A DNA stretch of 20,559 nucleotides, from positions 1 through 20,559 of the forward strand of contig JAQICQ010000170.1 of assembly GCA_027858455.1 (NCBI GenBank), given 5' to 3'. Source of the DNA: Elusimicrobiota bacterium (GTDB lineage: Bacteria > CG03 > SLGR01 > JAGXOG01). The notes beneath the pieces are model-generated. The model saw nothing but the letters and a program-made list of their open reading frames with translations. It was not told where the DNA came from and ran no database searches. The position numbers were made by a program, and so were the translations under genes. Numbering within the stretch: position 1 is the first letter of the stretch; every line of letters starts with the position of its first letter. This document shows positions 5,793 through 13,086 of this stretch, one piece after another.

Positions 5793-6821
5793 TTATATAT
5801 TTGATCTGTCTATGAGGAGCTCGGCAATCTGGATGGCATTTAAAGCGGCCCCTTTTCTTAGATTATCAGCAACTACCCACATATTTAAACCGCACTCGAT
5901 AGATTCATCCCGGCGTATTCGCCCCACATATACATCATCCTTACCCCATGCAATATTAGCCAGGGGATATTTCTGCCTGGCGGGATCATCAATAACTGTC
6001 ACACCGGGAAACTCCGAGAGCAGTTCTCGGGCGCGCTTTGGTTTAATAGTCTTTATTGTCTCTACATTAACTGATTCTGAATGTCCTCCTATAACCGGCA
6101 CCCTGACAGCGGTCATAGTTACTCTTATGGAATCATCTTCTAATATCTTTCTTGTCTCGTTTAATAACTTCATCTCCTCTGAGGTATATCCGTTTTCGCC
6201 GAACGCGTCCGACTGAGGAATCTGAGGAAGACATTCAAAAGCCATCTGGTAAGGAAAGATATCACATTTAATTTCTTTATCATCTAAGAAATCACGGGTC
6301 TGCTGCATTAGCTCGTCTACCGCCTTAAGCCCGGCGCCGGATACCGACTGATAAGTAGAAACCACTACCCTTCTTATCCCTGCTTCGTCAAATATAGGCT
6401 TTAAGGCCATTACCATCTGGATTGTTGAACAGTTTGGATTAGCAATTATGCCTTTATGGTTCAGGGCGGCTTCGGGATTTACTTCGGGAACTACAAGAGG
6501 AACTTCCCTATCCATCCTGAATGCGCTGGAATTATCTATCACTACCGCTCCGCTTGAAACGGCTTTAGGAGCAAACTCTTTTGAACGATTTCCTCCGGCA
6601 GAAAAAAGAACTATATCGACACCGGCAAAATCAGCTTTTTGCAGATCTTCAACCTTAATATCTCTATCTTTCCATTTTAAAATCTTCCCCTCCGAACGCG
6701 AGGAAGCCATATATCTTATATTTTTTACGGGAAAATTTCTGCTTTCTAAAATTTTCCGCATCTCTTTTCCCACTGCCCCGGTAGCTCCCGCTACGGCTAT
6801 ATTATATTTTTTATTGTGCAT
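5793..6821 (-). CDS. asd: Aspartate-semialdehyde dehydrogenase
   Basis: A 342-residue enzyme, the normal length for bacterial Asd, that reduces aspartyl-4-phosphate to aspartate-4-semialdehyde with NADPH. This is the branch to lysine, threonine and methionine. It shows the nucleotide motif GATGAVGKEM (12-21), the catalytic cysteine C131 in NPNCST and the conserved histidine H247 in GGHSES. The start lies one base after the leuB stop (TGA-T-ATG), suggesting coupled translation. It acts directly after LysC, which is encoded about 11.5 kb upstream in the same direction, so the aspartate pathway brackets the branched-chain genes. Confidence 0.95.
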   Translation of the reverse strand: MHNKKYNIAVAGATGAVGKEMRKILESRNFPVKNIRYMASSRSEGKILKWKDRDIKVEDLQKADFAGVDIVLFSAGGNRSKEFAPKAVSSGAVVIDNSSAFRMDREVPLVVPEVNPEAALNHKGIIANPNCSTIQMVMALKPIFDEAGIRRVVVSTYQSVSGAGLKAVDELMQQTRDFLDDKEIKCDIFPYQMAFECLPQIPQSDAFGENGYTSEEMKLLNETRKILEDDSIRVTMTAVRVPVIGGHSESVNVETIKTIKPKRARELLSEFPGVTVIDDPARQKYPLANIAWGKDDVYVGRIRRDESIECGLNMWVVADNLRKGAALNAIQIAELLIDRSNI

Positions 6822-6822
6822 A

Positions 6823-7929
6823 TCAACTGATATCTTCCGTTATTAAATCTCCGACCTCTGAGGTTGTATACCCCATTTCACCTACCTGCATGGACTTCAT
6901 CCTCTTTATAGTATTTTTAACGGATTTTTCAATATCCGCGGCGGCGTTAATTTCCCCAAGATGATTTAACATCATCTGGGCGGTAAGTATTGCCGCTACC
7001 GGATTTATAACCCCTTTGCCGGCGAAATCCGGCGCTGTTCCGTGTACCGGTTCAAACATACTTACTCCTTCCGGATTTAAATTACCGCTGGGAGCAACTC
7101 CCATACCTCCCTGAATAACAGCAGCAAGATCCGTAATTATATCACCGAACATATTGCCGGTCACTATACCGTCAAAAATTTTTGGATTCTCCACCATATA
7201 AATACATATAGCATCCACATGGATATAATTTGTAATTATGCTCCTGTAATCCCGGGCAACTTTATTAAAAACTCTTTCCCATAAATCATAAGCATAAGTT
7301 AAAACATTGGTCTTTCCGCAGAGCGTGAGTTTGCCTATATACCCTTTTTCTTTTTCCTCGGCAGTAAGTCCTTTCCACGGATTTGCTTTATGCATATTCT
7401 TTATATATTCAAAAGCAAACCTCACACATCTTTCAACTTGTCTGCGGGAATACACCATAGACTGCACGGCAACTTCGTCTTTTGTTCCTTTATTTTTAAA
7501 TTCCCCTATTCCTGTATAAAGCCCTCCGGTATTTTCCCGTATAACCGTAAAATCCACATCTTCGGGGCCGGCATTTTTTATAGGAGTTTTAATATTTTCA
7601 TAAAGTTTTACAGGCCTTAAATTTATATACTGATCAAGATCAAACCTCAATTTTAAAAGAATACCTTTTTCAAGTATGCCGGGCTTTACATCCGGATGCC
7701 CTATCCCGCCCAAATATATTGCATCATACTTTTTTAGATCTTCTGCCTCCCGGTCGCTTAAAATTTTTCCTGTATCAATGTAACGCTGGCCGCCGTAATC
7801 ATATCGGTCGTATTTAATATTAAACTTATATTTTTTTGACACCGCGTCAATAACCTTAAGCCCCTCCCGAATAACTTCGGGGCCGGTGCCGTCACCCGGA
7901 ATTACCGCAATTTTGTATTTATTACTCAC
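6823..7929 (-). CDS. leuB: 3-isopropylmalate dehydrogenase (GTG start)
   Basis: A beta-decarboxylating dehydrogenase of 368 residues. It oxidises 3-isopropylmalate with NAD+ and, in citramalate-pathway organisms, also the methylmalate intermediate on the way to 2-oxobutyrate. Visible features are PGDGTGPEV (11-19), the substrate arginines R95, R105 and R131 (the last in RENTGGLYTG), K206 and the metal-binding aspartates D239, D263 and D267 (GNMFGDIITDLAA). I place the start at GTG 7929, six bases after a GGGAG site and overlapping the leuD stop. The frame is open upstream to an ATG at 8019, but that extension lies inside leuD and does not resemble the family. As the only such dehydrogenase here, it probably serves both leucine and isoleucine. 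Confidence 0.93.
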   Translation of the reverse strand: MSNKYKIAVIPGDGTGPEVIREGLKVIDAVSKKYKFNIKYDRYDYGGQRYIDTGKILSDREAEDLKKYDAIYLGGIGHPDVKPGILEKGILLKLRFDLDQYINLRPVKLYENIKTPIKNAGPEDVDFTVIRENTGGLYTGIGEFKNKGTKDEVAVQSMVYSRRQVERCVRFAFEYIKNMHKANPWKGLTAEEKEKGYIGKLTLCGKTNVLTYAYDLWERVFNKVARDYRSIITNYIHVDAICIYMVENPKIFDGIVTGNMFGDIITDLAAVIQGGMGVAPSGNLNPEGVSMFEPVHGTAPDFAGKGVINPVAAILTAQMMLNHLGEINAAADIEKSVKNTIKRMKSMQVGEMGYTTSEVGDLITEDIS

Positions 7930-8428
7930 CGGCAACTCCCTTTTTTGCTTTTTCCATAAGTCCGCCGGAAGCAATAATCTTGGACAAAAACTCCGGGAAT
8001 TTTGAAAATGTCGCGGCATCTCCGGTAGTAAGATTTTCTATGTGACCTTTTTCAAGATCTATGGAGATTTCTTCACCAGTATTAGCTTTAAAGTCAGTGC
8101 ATTCTATTATTGGAAGTCCTATATTTATTGCATTCCTGAAAAAAATTCTTGCAAAACTTTCAGCGACAACTGCGGCAATACCGCAGCCTTTGATTGAAAG
8201 AGGAGCGTGCTCGCGCGATGAACCGCAGCCAAAATTTTTGCCGGCCACTATTATATCTCCGGGTTTAACCTTTGAAGAAAAATCCTCGTCCACACCGGAC
8301 ATACAGTGCGATGCCAGTTGTTCCGGGTCGGAAGTATCTAAAAACCTGGCCGGTATTATCTGATCGGTATCTACGCTGTCGGCAAACTTAAAAACTTTGC
8401 CTTTTATATTTAGCTGTTTTTTATCCAT
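7922..8428 (-). CDS. leuD: 3-isopropylmalate dehydratase small subunit
   Basis: A 168-residue swivel-domain subunit of isopropylmalate isomerase, the size of the separate small subunit in the HacB/LeuD2 type. Characteristic segments are DTDQIIPARFL (20-30) and the substrate-binding GKNFGCGSSREHAP (63-76). It pairs with LeuC to move the hydroxyl group of 2-isopropylmalate, and probably of citramalate as well. An AAGGAA ribosome site precedes the ATG, which overlaps the preceding small gene by 8 bases. Its last codons overlap the GTG of leuB, so translation of the three genes is tightly linked. Confidence 0.95.
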   Translation of the reverse strand: MDKKQLNIKGKVFKFADSVDTDQIIPARFLDTSDPEQLASHCMSGVDEDFSSKVKPGDIIVAGKNFGCGSSREHAPLSIKGCGIAAVVAESFARIFFRNAINIGLPIIECTDFKANTGEEISIDLEKGHIENLTTGDAATFSKFPEFLSKIIASGGLMEKAKKGVAGE

Positions 8429-8678
8429 TTCCTTGCTCTTTCGGCTTTACATAAAGTATCTGCCTCTTGTTTACAAACATAAAATCTTTTTCATCAAGTT
8501 CTTTTGAAGTCGCATAATCAAAAATTTTTGCGCCTGTAATAGCCAAAAAATTTTCTTTATCCCTGTTTAAAGCATCACTTATTCTGCCTCTTGTATACTC
8601 GCCGCGGGTATAAATACTACCCTCAATTTTAACATCTTTAATATATACTATTACTTTTGCTGATTGTCTCTGATCCAT
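8421..8678 (-). CDS. Small protein of unknown function between leuC and leuD
   Basis: An 85-residue soluble protein with a strong GAGGAG ribosome site, set between leuC (20-base gap) and leuD (8-base overlap). Its pattern of alternating hydrophobic residues suggests a mostly beta-strand domain: SAKVIVYIKDVKIEGSIY, a RISDALNR turn, FLAITGAKIFD, then FMFVNKRQILYVKP. The fold could be a small barrel. It reminds me of short uncharacterised proteins (DUF6812-like) found in several candidate phyla, but I cannot confirm that. There is no cysteine, signal peptide or membrane segment. The location suggests a role with the LeuCD isomerase or simple co-expression; no function can be assigned from sequence. 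Confidence 0.82.
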   Translation of the reverse strand: MDQRQSAKVIVYIKDVKIEGSIYTRGEYTRGRISDALNRDKENFLAITGAKIFDYATSKELDEKDFMFVNKRQILYVKPKEQGNG

Positions 8679-8698
8679 TTTTTCTCCTCGTCTCCCAT

Positions 8699-9952
8699 TT
8701 ACGGAGCGCTTATATAACCATTAATTGCTGTTGCCGCCGCCACTTCGGGATTAGCAAGATAAACCTTGGAATCCTTATGCCCCATCCTTCCGACAAAATT
8801 TCTGTTTGTAGTAGATAAAGCTTTCTCTCCTGAAGCAAGAATTCCCATATGCCCTCCGAGGCACGGGCCGCAGGTCGGCGGCGAGATTATTGCCCCCGCA
8901 TCAATAAATACGCTGAGAAGCCCTTCGTCAACCATCTTTTTATATAATGCGGCGGTAGACGGAATAACAATAAATCTCAGTCCTTCTTTTGCCTTTTTCC
9001 CTTTAAGAATCTCGGCGGCTTTTATGAAATCTTCCCACCTGCCGTTAGTACATGACCCTAATACCACCTGATCAACTTTAATCTTTTTTATGGAACTTAC
9101 CGGAACGGAATTAGCCGGAGAAGACGGAAAAGCAACCTGAGGCTCTATTATAGAGCAGTCTATTTCCATAACCTCGTCAAAATCCTTATCCTCTTTTATG
9201 GAATAATTATCAGGCAGCGGAGAATACGGACGCTGCGCTCTCTTTTCCACATAATTAATTGTCTTTTCGTCAGGCTCCATAATACCGTACTTTGCGCCGC
9301 ACTCTATTACCATATTAGCTATGGTAAAGCGGGACGCCATTGAAAGCTCTGAAAGAGTTTCTCCGCAAAATTCAAGCCCTTTGTAAAGAGCTCCGTCAAC
9401 ACCTAATAGGGAAATAAGGTAAAGAACTATATCTTTGCCGCTGACATGAGGTTGCAGGCTGCCTTTTAATACTACCTTAATTGCTTCCGGAACTTTAAAC
9501 CAGGCCTTTCCGGTAGCCCAGCCGTAAGCAACGTCTGTTGAACCGACACCCGAAGAAACTGCTCCCAGCGCTCCGTAGGTTACAGTATGGGAATCAGCCC
9601 CAATAATTATGTCCCCCGGAACTACCAGCCCCTGTTCGGGAAGAAGAGTATGTTCTATGCCGCAGCCCGCATCAAAAAATTTCAAATTCCATTTCCGGGC
9701 AAAATCGCGTACTTTCTTAACCTGCTCGGCGGAATCTATATCTTTATTGGGAGTAAAATGGTCGGCTACAATTACAGCTTTTTCGGGATTCTTCATCTTA
9801 GATATTTTCGACTGATTAAAAGCATCTATTGCAAGAGGCGTAGTTATATCATTGGAAAGAATTAAATCTACGTCTAACTCAATAAATTCTCCCGGTTTTA
9901 ACTTTTTTTTGTCTTTATCGTTTTTTAAATATATCTTTCTTCCTAAACTCAT
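8699..9952 (-). CDS. leuC: 3-isopropylmalate dehydratase large subunit
   Basis: A 417-residue aconitase-family subunit, the short type that works with a separate LeuD. The [4Fe-4S] ligands are C301 (GSCTNGR), C361 and C364 (PPTCGPCLGGHMG). The substrate-site segments GADSHTVTYGALG (118-130) and GVGSTDVAYGWATG (135-148) are intact. With LeuD it isomerises 2-isopropylmalate. In an operon with cimA it is likely also the citramalate isomerase. It starts 5 bases after the leuA stop. The first 20 residues are lysine-rich and lack the usual AEKIL-type opening, though KPGEFIELDVDLILSNDITTP resumes the family pattern. The [4Fe-4S] cluster implies oxygen sensitivity. Confidence 0.95.
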   Translation of the reverse strand: MSLGRKIYLKNDKDKKKLKPGEFIELDVDLILSNDITTPLAIDAFNQSKISKMKNPEKAVIVADHFTPNKDIDSAEQVKKVRDFARKWNLKFFDAGCGIEHTLLPEQGLVVPGDIIIGADSHTVTYGALGAVSSGVGSTDVAYGWATGKAWFKVPEAIKVVLKGSLQPHVSGKDIVLYLISLLGVDGALYKGLEFCGETLSELSMASRFTIANMVIECGAKYGIMEPDEKTINYVEKRAQRPYSPLPDNYSIKEDKDFDEVMEIDCSIIEPQVAFPSSPANSVPVSSIKKIKVDQVVLGSCTNGRWEDFIKAAEILKGKKAKEGLRFIVIPSTAALYKKMVDEGLLSVFIDAGAIISPPTCGPCLGGHMGILASGEKALSTTNRNFVGRMGHKDSKVYLANPEVAAATAINGYISAP

Positions 9953-9957
9953 TGTGT

Positions 9958-11505
9958 TTATGCCTGCTCTCTTTGTTTTTTCAATATCATCAACCTGTTT
10001 ACCGCCGCCACATAAGCCAGTGCCGAAGCCTCAATTATATCGGTAGATGCGCCGCGGCCGTGAATTTCTTCCGAAGCATCATCTTCTTTTAATCTTACGG
10101 TTACCTCTCCCATGGAATCGCCCCCTTTAGAAATTGCTTTTATGCGGTAATCCGCAAGTATGAAATTTCTTCCGATAAGTTTGCCTATCGCGCGATAACA
10201 CGCATCAACCGGCCCGTCTCCGATAGCGGCTTCTTCTTTTATCTCTACTTTGTCGTTTTTATTTATTTTAAGCCTTACTGTAGCGCTGGGCACTGTATTT
10301 GTGCCTGATACCGTATGGATATAATCAATCTCGTAAATTTTGTTTACAGCGCCCAGCTGTTCGTCAGCCAGAGTAAGCAATTCATCATCATATATTTCTT
10401 TCTTTTTATCAGCCAGTTCTTTAAAGCTTACAAAAAGCTCTTCCATATTGATCTTTTTTGTATCTATACCCAATCCCTTCAGACGCTCTATTATCGCATG
10501 CTTTCCGGAATGTTTTCCTAAAACCAGCGCTTCTTCTTTTTTTCCTATGGATTCGGGGGTCATAATCTCATAAGTAAGCTTATCCTGCAAAACCCCGTGC
10601 TGGTGTATCCCTGCTTCGTGACGGAAAGCATTCTCCCCTACTATTGCCTTATTTTTCTGTATAGAGAGGCCCGACAGCCTTGAGACCAGCGAAGAAGCAG
10701 GATAAATCTGTGTGGTATTAATACTTACAGTTTTATTAAATATATCTTTTCTTGTGACCAGACTCATAACTATCTCTTCCATTGAGGCATTTCCCGCTCT
10801 TTCCCCTATACCGTTTACGGTACACTCAACCTGCGTGGCGCCGGACTGAACCGCTACCAGGGAATTTGCCGAAGCCATCCCCAAATCATTGTGACAGTGT
10901 ATGCTTACGGTGATACCACCCGGCAAAACATCAACAACTTCCCGGATTATATTTTTAAACTCCGAAGGCATGGTATAGCCGACAGTGTCAGGTATGTTGA
11001 TAGTTTTTGCCCCTGCTTCTGCTGCGGCGGACACAACTTCTTTTAAGAAATCAATCTCCGTCCTTGTAGCATCTTCTGCTGAGAATTCAACATCATTGCA
11101 AAGAGACGAAGCAAACTCAACCGCTTTCACCGTCTCTTTTAAAACCTCGGCCTTAGACATCTTAAGTTTTGCTTTCCGGTGAATCGGGCTTGTAGCTAAA
11201 AAAGTATGTATCCTGGGTTTTTTAGCGTCTTTAACCGCATCCCAGCACCGTTGAATATCTTTTTTGCGTGCCCGCGCAAGTCCGCATACAGCAGAATATT
11301 CCATCCCGGCGGCTACTGCCCGAACCGCTTCAAAATCACCCTGAGAAGCTATGGGAAACCCCGCCTCTATTACATCAACCTTCATTCTGTCAAGGTGACG
11401 GGCAATTTGAAGTTTTTCCGCAATATTCATACTGGCGCCGGGCGACTGCTCGCCGTCCCGGAGCGTAGTATCAAATATGACTATATTTTTCATCTGACTT
11501 TTCAT
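9958..11505 (-). CDS. leuA: 2-isopropylmalate synthase
   Basis: A 515-residue enzyme, full length for bacterial LeuA, that condenses acetyl-CoA with 2-oxoisovalerate, the committed step to leucine. The N-terminal TIM barrel has FDTTLRDGEQSPG (11-23), and metal ligands H203 and H205 lie in SIHCHNDLG. The glycine-rich NGIGERAGNAS segment follows. The last roughly 125 residues form the allosteric LeuA dimer domain, with GDGPVDACYRAI and the GRGASTDIIEAS motif near the end, so leucine feedback inhibition is expected. Two in-frame starts exist, 11505 and 11493; the second (MKNIVIFDTTLRDG) is the usual N terminus. Neither has a strong Shine-Dalgarno site. It follows ilvC after 37 bases. Confidence 0.96.
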   Translation of the reverse strand: MKSQMKNIVIFDTTLRDGEQSPGASMNIAEKLQIARHLDRMKVDVIEAGFPIASQGDFEAVRAVAAGMEYSAVCGLARARKKDIQRCWDAVKDAKKPRIHTFLATSPIHRKAKLKMSKAEVLKETVKAVEFASSLCNDVEFSAEDATRTEIDFLKEVVSAAAEAGAKTINIPDTVGYTMPSEFKNIIREVVDVLPGGITVSIHCHNDLGMASANSLVAVQSGATQVECTVNGIGERAGNASMEEIVMSLVTRKDIFNKTVSINTTQIYPASSLVSRLSGLSIQKNKAIVGENAFRHEAGIHQHGVLQDKLTYEIMTPESIGKKEEALVLGKHSGKHAIIERLKGLGIDTKKINMEELFVSFKELADKKKEIYDDELLTLADEQLGAVNKIYEIDYIHTVSGTNTVPSATVRLKINKNDKVEIKEEAAIGDGPVDACYRAIGKLIGRNFILADYRIKAISKGGDSMGEVTVRLKEDDASEEIHGRGASTDIIEASALAYVAAVNRLMILKKQREQA

Positions 11506-11542
11506 CTAGCTTTTCAACAAAAATCTATTAAAGTATCGCCGG

Positions 11543-12544
11543 CTATTTCAGCCAGTCCATCATACCTCTTAATTTTTTGCCGACTTTTTCTATGAGATGC
11601 CCGCTGAGTTCCTCTTGTTTTTTCTTAAATATAGGCCGGCCGTTTTCATTTTCTTTTATCCACTCATCAGCAAACTGACCCGATGTTATCTCGTCTAAAA
11701 TCTTTTTCATCTCTTTTTTGGTTTCGCCGGTAACTATTCTCTCTCCCCGCGAATATTCACCGTATTCGGCGGTATCAGAAATTGAATAATTCATATACTC
11801 TATACCTTTATCCTGAATAAGATCAACGATTAACTTTAACTCGTGGAGACATTCAAAGTATGCAATCTCCGGCTGATAACCGGCTTCTACCAGAGTTTCA
11901 AAGCCTTTCTTTATTAATTCTACAGCTCCTCCGCAAAGCACAACCTGCTCACCGAAAAGATCGGTCTCGGTCTCTTCTGCAAAAGTTGTTTCAATAACTC
12001 CCGCTCTTGTGCCTCCGATTCCTTTGGCGTAGGCAAGGCCTAAATCGTGAGCTTTTCCCGAACGGTCTTTTTCAACGGCGATAAGCATCGGCACGCCTTT
12101 ACCGTCCACAAATACATCCCTTACAAGATGACCGGGGCCTTTAGGAGCCACCATAACCACATCACAATTTTCAGGAGGAACAATCCGGTCAAACCTTATA
12201 TTAAAACCATGTGCAAAACCCAAAACCATCTCGTCTTTTTTCTTAATTTCTGACTCTATCTCTTCGTAAACTTTTTTCTGAATAGTATCGGGAACGAGCA
12301 TCTGAAGCCAGACAACTTTTTCGTCCCGGGCAGCGTCAAGCGGAGTAACGGGGCTAAACCCGTCTTTTTCAGCCTGCTTCCAGTTAGGAGACCCTTCCAC
12401 ATCCGCTACAACCACATCCACCCCCGAATCCCTGAGATTTAACGCATGAGCATGGCCCTGTGAACCATAGCCTATAATAGCTATCTTTTTGCCCTCCAGC
12501 AGCCCTAAATCCGCGTCGTCTTTATAATAAATCTTTGCACTCAT
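11543..12544 (-). CDS. ilvC: Ketol-acid reductoisomerase (class I)
   Basis: A 333-residue class I enzyme that isomerises and reduces acetolactate or acetohydroxybutyrate in valine and isoleucine synthesis. The Rossmann motif GYGSQGHAHAL is at 25-35, and the metal site FAEETETDLFGEQ is intact. The loop after the second strand (46-55) reads VADVEGSPNW. The phosphate-binding arginine usual at V49 is absent, D48 is acidic, and the usual serine before the tryptophan is N54. This loop sets NADPH versus NADH preference, so NADH use is plausible. The start overlaps the ilvN stop by one base (TAATG), which suggests translational coupling. Confidence 0.96.
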   Translation of the reverse strand: MSAKIYYKDDADLGLLEGKKIAIIGYGSQGHAHALNLRDSGVDVVVADVEGSPNWKQAEKDGFSPVTPLDAARDEKVVWLQMLVPDTIQKKVYEEIESEIKKKDEMVLGFAHGFNIRFDRIVPPENCDVVMVAPKGPGHLVRDVFVDGKGVPMLIAVEKDRSGKAHDLGLAYAKGIGGTRAGVIETTFAEETETDLFGEQVVLCGGAVELIKKGFETLVEAGYQPEIAYFECLHELKLIVDLIQDKGIEYMNYSISDTAEYGEYSRGERIVTGETKKEMKKILDEITSGQFADEWIKENENGRPIFKKKQEELSGHLIEKVGKKLRGMMDWLK

Positions 12545-13023
12545 TATTTTTCTCCTCTTTCAATGGCAATTATGCCTGTCCTTACAATTTCTTTTATCTT
12601 ATATGGCTTCACTAAATCTATAAAAGCAACTACCTTATCTTCATTTCCGGTGACCTCAATAGTAATACTTTCTTTTGCTACGTCAACTATCTTTGCCCTG
12701 AAAATTGCCGCTATTTCAACAATCTCCGCCCGGACTTTTTTGTCGGCAAAAACTTTTATGAGTATAAGATCGCGTTTGACAATATTACTTTTTAAAAAAT
12801 CCTTAACCTTAATGACATCCGGGAGTTTATTGAGTTGTTTTGTGACCTGCTCCAAAACAGATTCGTCACCGTGAACCACTATTGTAATCCTGGATATATC
12901 CGGATCTTCAGTTTCCCCTACCGCCAAAGAATCAATATTATAACCTCTGGCGCTAAAGAGTCCCGATATACGAGCCAACACTCCGAATTTATTTTCAACC
13001 TGAACAGAAATTGTATGTTTCAT
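12544..13023 (-). CDS. ilvN: Acetolactate synthase small (regulatory) subunit
   Basis: A 159-residue regulatory subunit with the standard layout. An N-terminal ACT domain (about 2-75) has VENKFGVLARISGLFSARG and DSLAVG, and a second ferredoxin-like C-terminal domain occupies about 80-158. It binds the large subunit and confers valine feedback control and higher activity. It is the usual length for ilvH/ilvN. The ATG is followed by a canonical sequence (MKHTISVQVENK). An in-frame TAA lies four codons upstream, so no longer start is possible. The nearest AGGAGG is 18 bases from the ATG, which is unusually far and forms part of a tandem repeat described separately. Confidence 0.95.
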   Translation of the reverse strand: MKHTISVQVENKFGVLARISGLFSARGYNIDSLAVGETEDPDISRITIVVHGDESVLEQVTKQLNKLPDVIKVKDFLKSNIVKRDLILIKVFADKKVRAEIVEIAAIFRAKIVDVAKESITIEVTGNEDKVVAFIDLVKPYKIKEIVRTGIIAIERGEK

Positions 13024-13034
13024 CTTATTATCTT

Positions 13035-13073
13035 AAATTTTCCTCCTAAATTTTCCTCCTGAATTTTCCGCCT
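13035..13073 (-). repeat. Three 13-base tandem units, each with a Shine-Dalgarno-like core
   Basis: In the 63-base gap before ilvN, the minus strand carries AGGAGGAAAATTT twice perfectly (13047..13035 and 13060..13048). A third copy, AGGCGGAAAATTC (13073..13061), differs at two positions. The copy nearest the gene leaves 18 bases between AGGAGG and the ATG. The array may act as a ribosome standby or loading site, or be a slippage-type expansion. Confidence 0.85.
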
Positions 13074-13086
13074 GAAATGATTTCAC

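Noticed and set aside
7930..8019. Longer leuB start at ATG 8019 giving 398 residues
   Set aside because: The extra 30 residues lie inside leuD in another frame and do not resemble LeuB; GTG 7929 has a GGGAG site and yields the family N terminus.
13024..13086. Transcription attenuator or terminator before ilvN
   Set aside because: The gap consists of AG-rich repeats with no inverted repeat followed by a T run, and no leader peptide rich in branched-chain codons.
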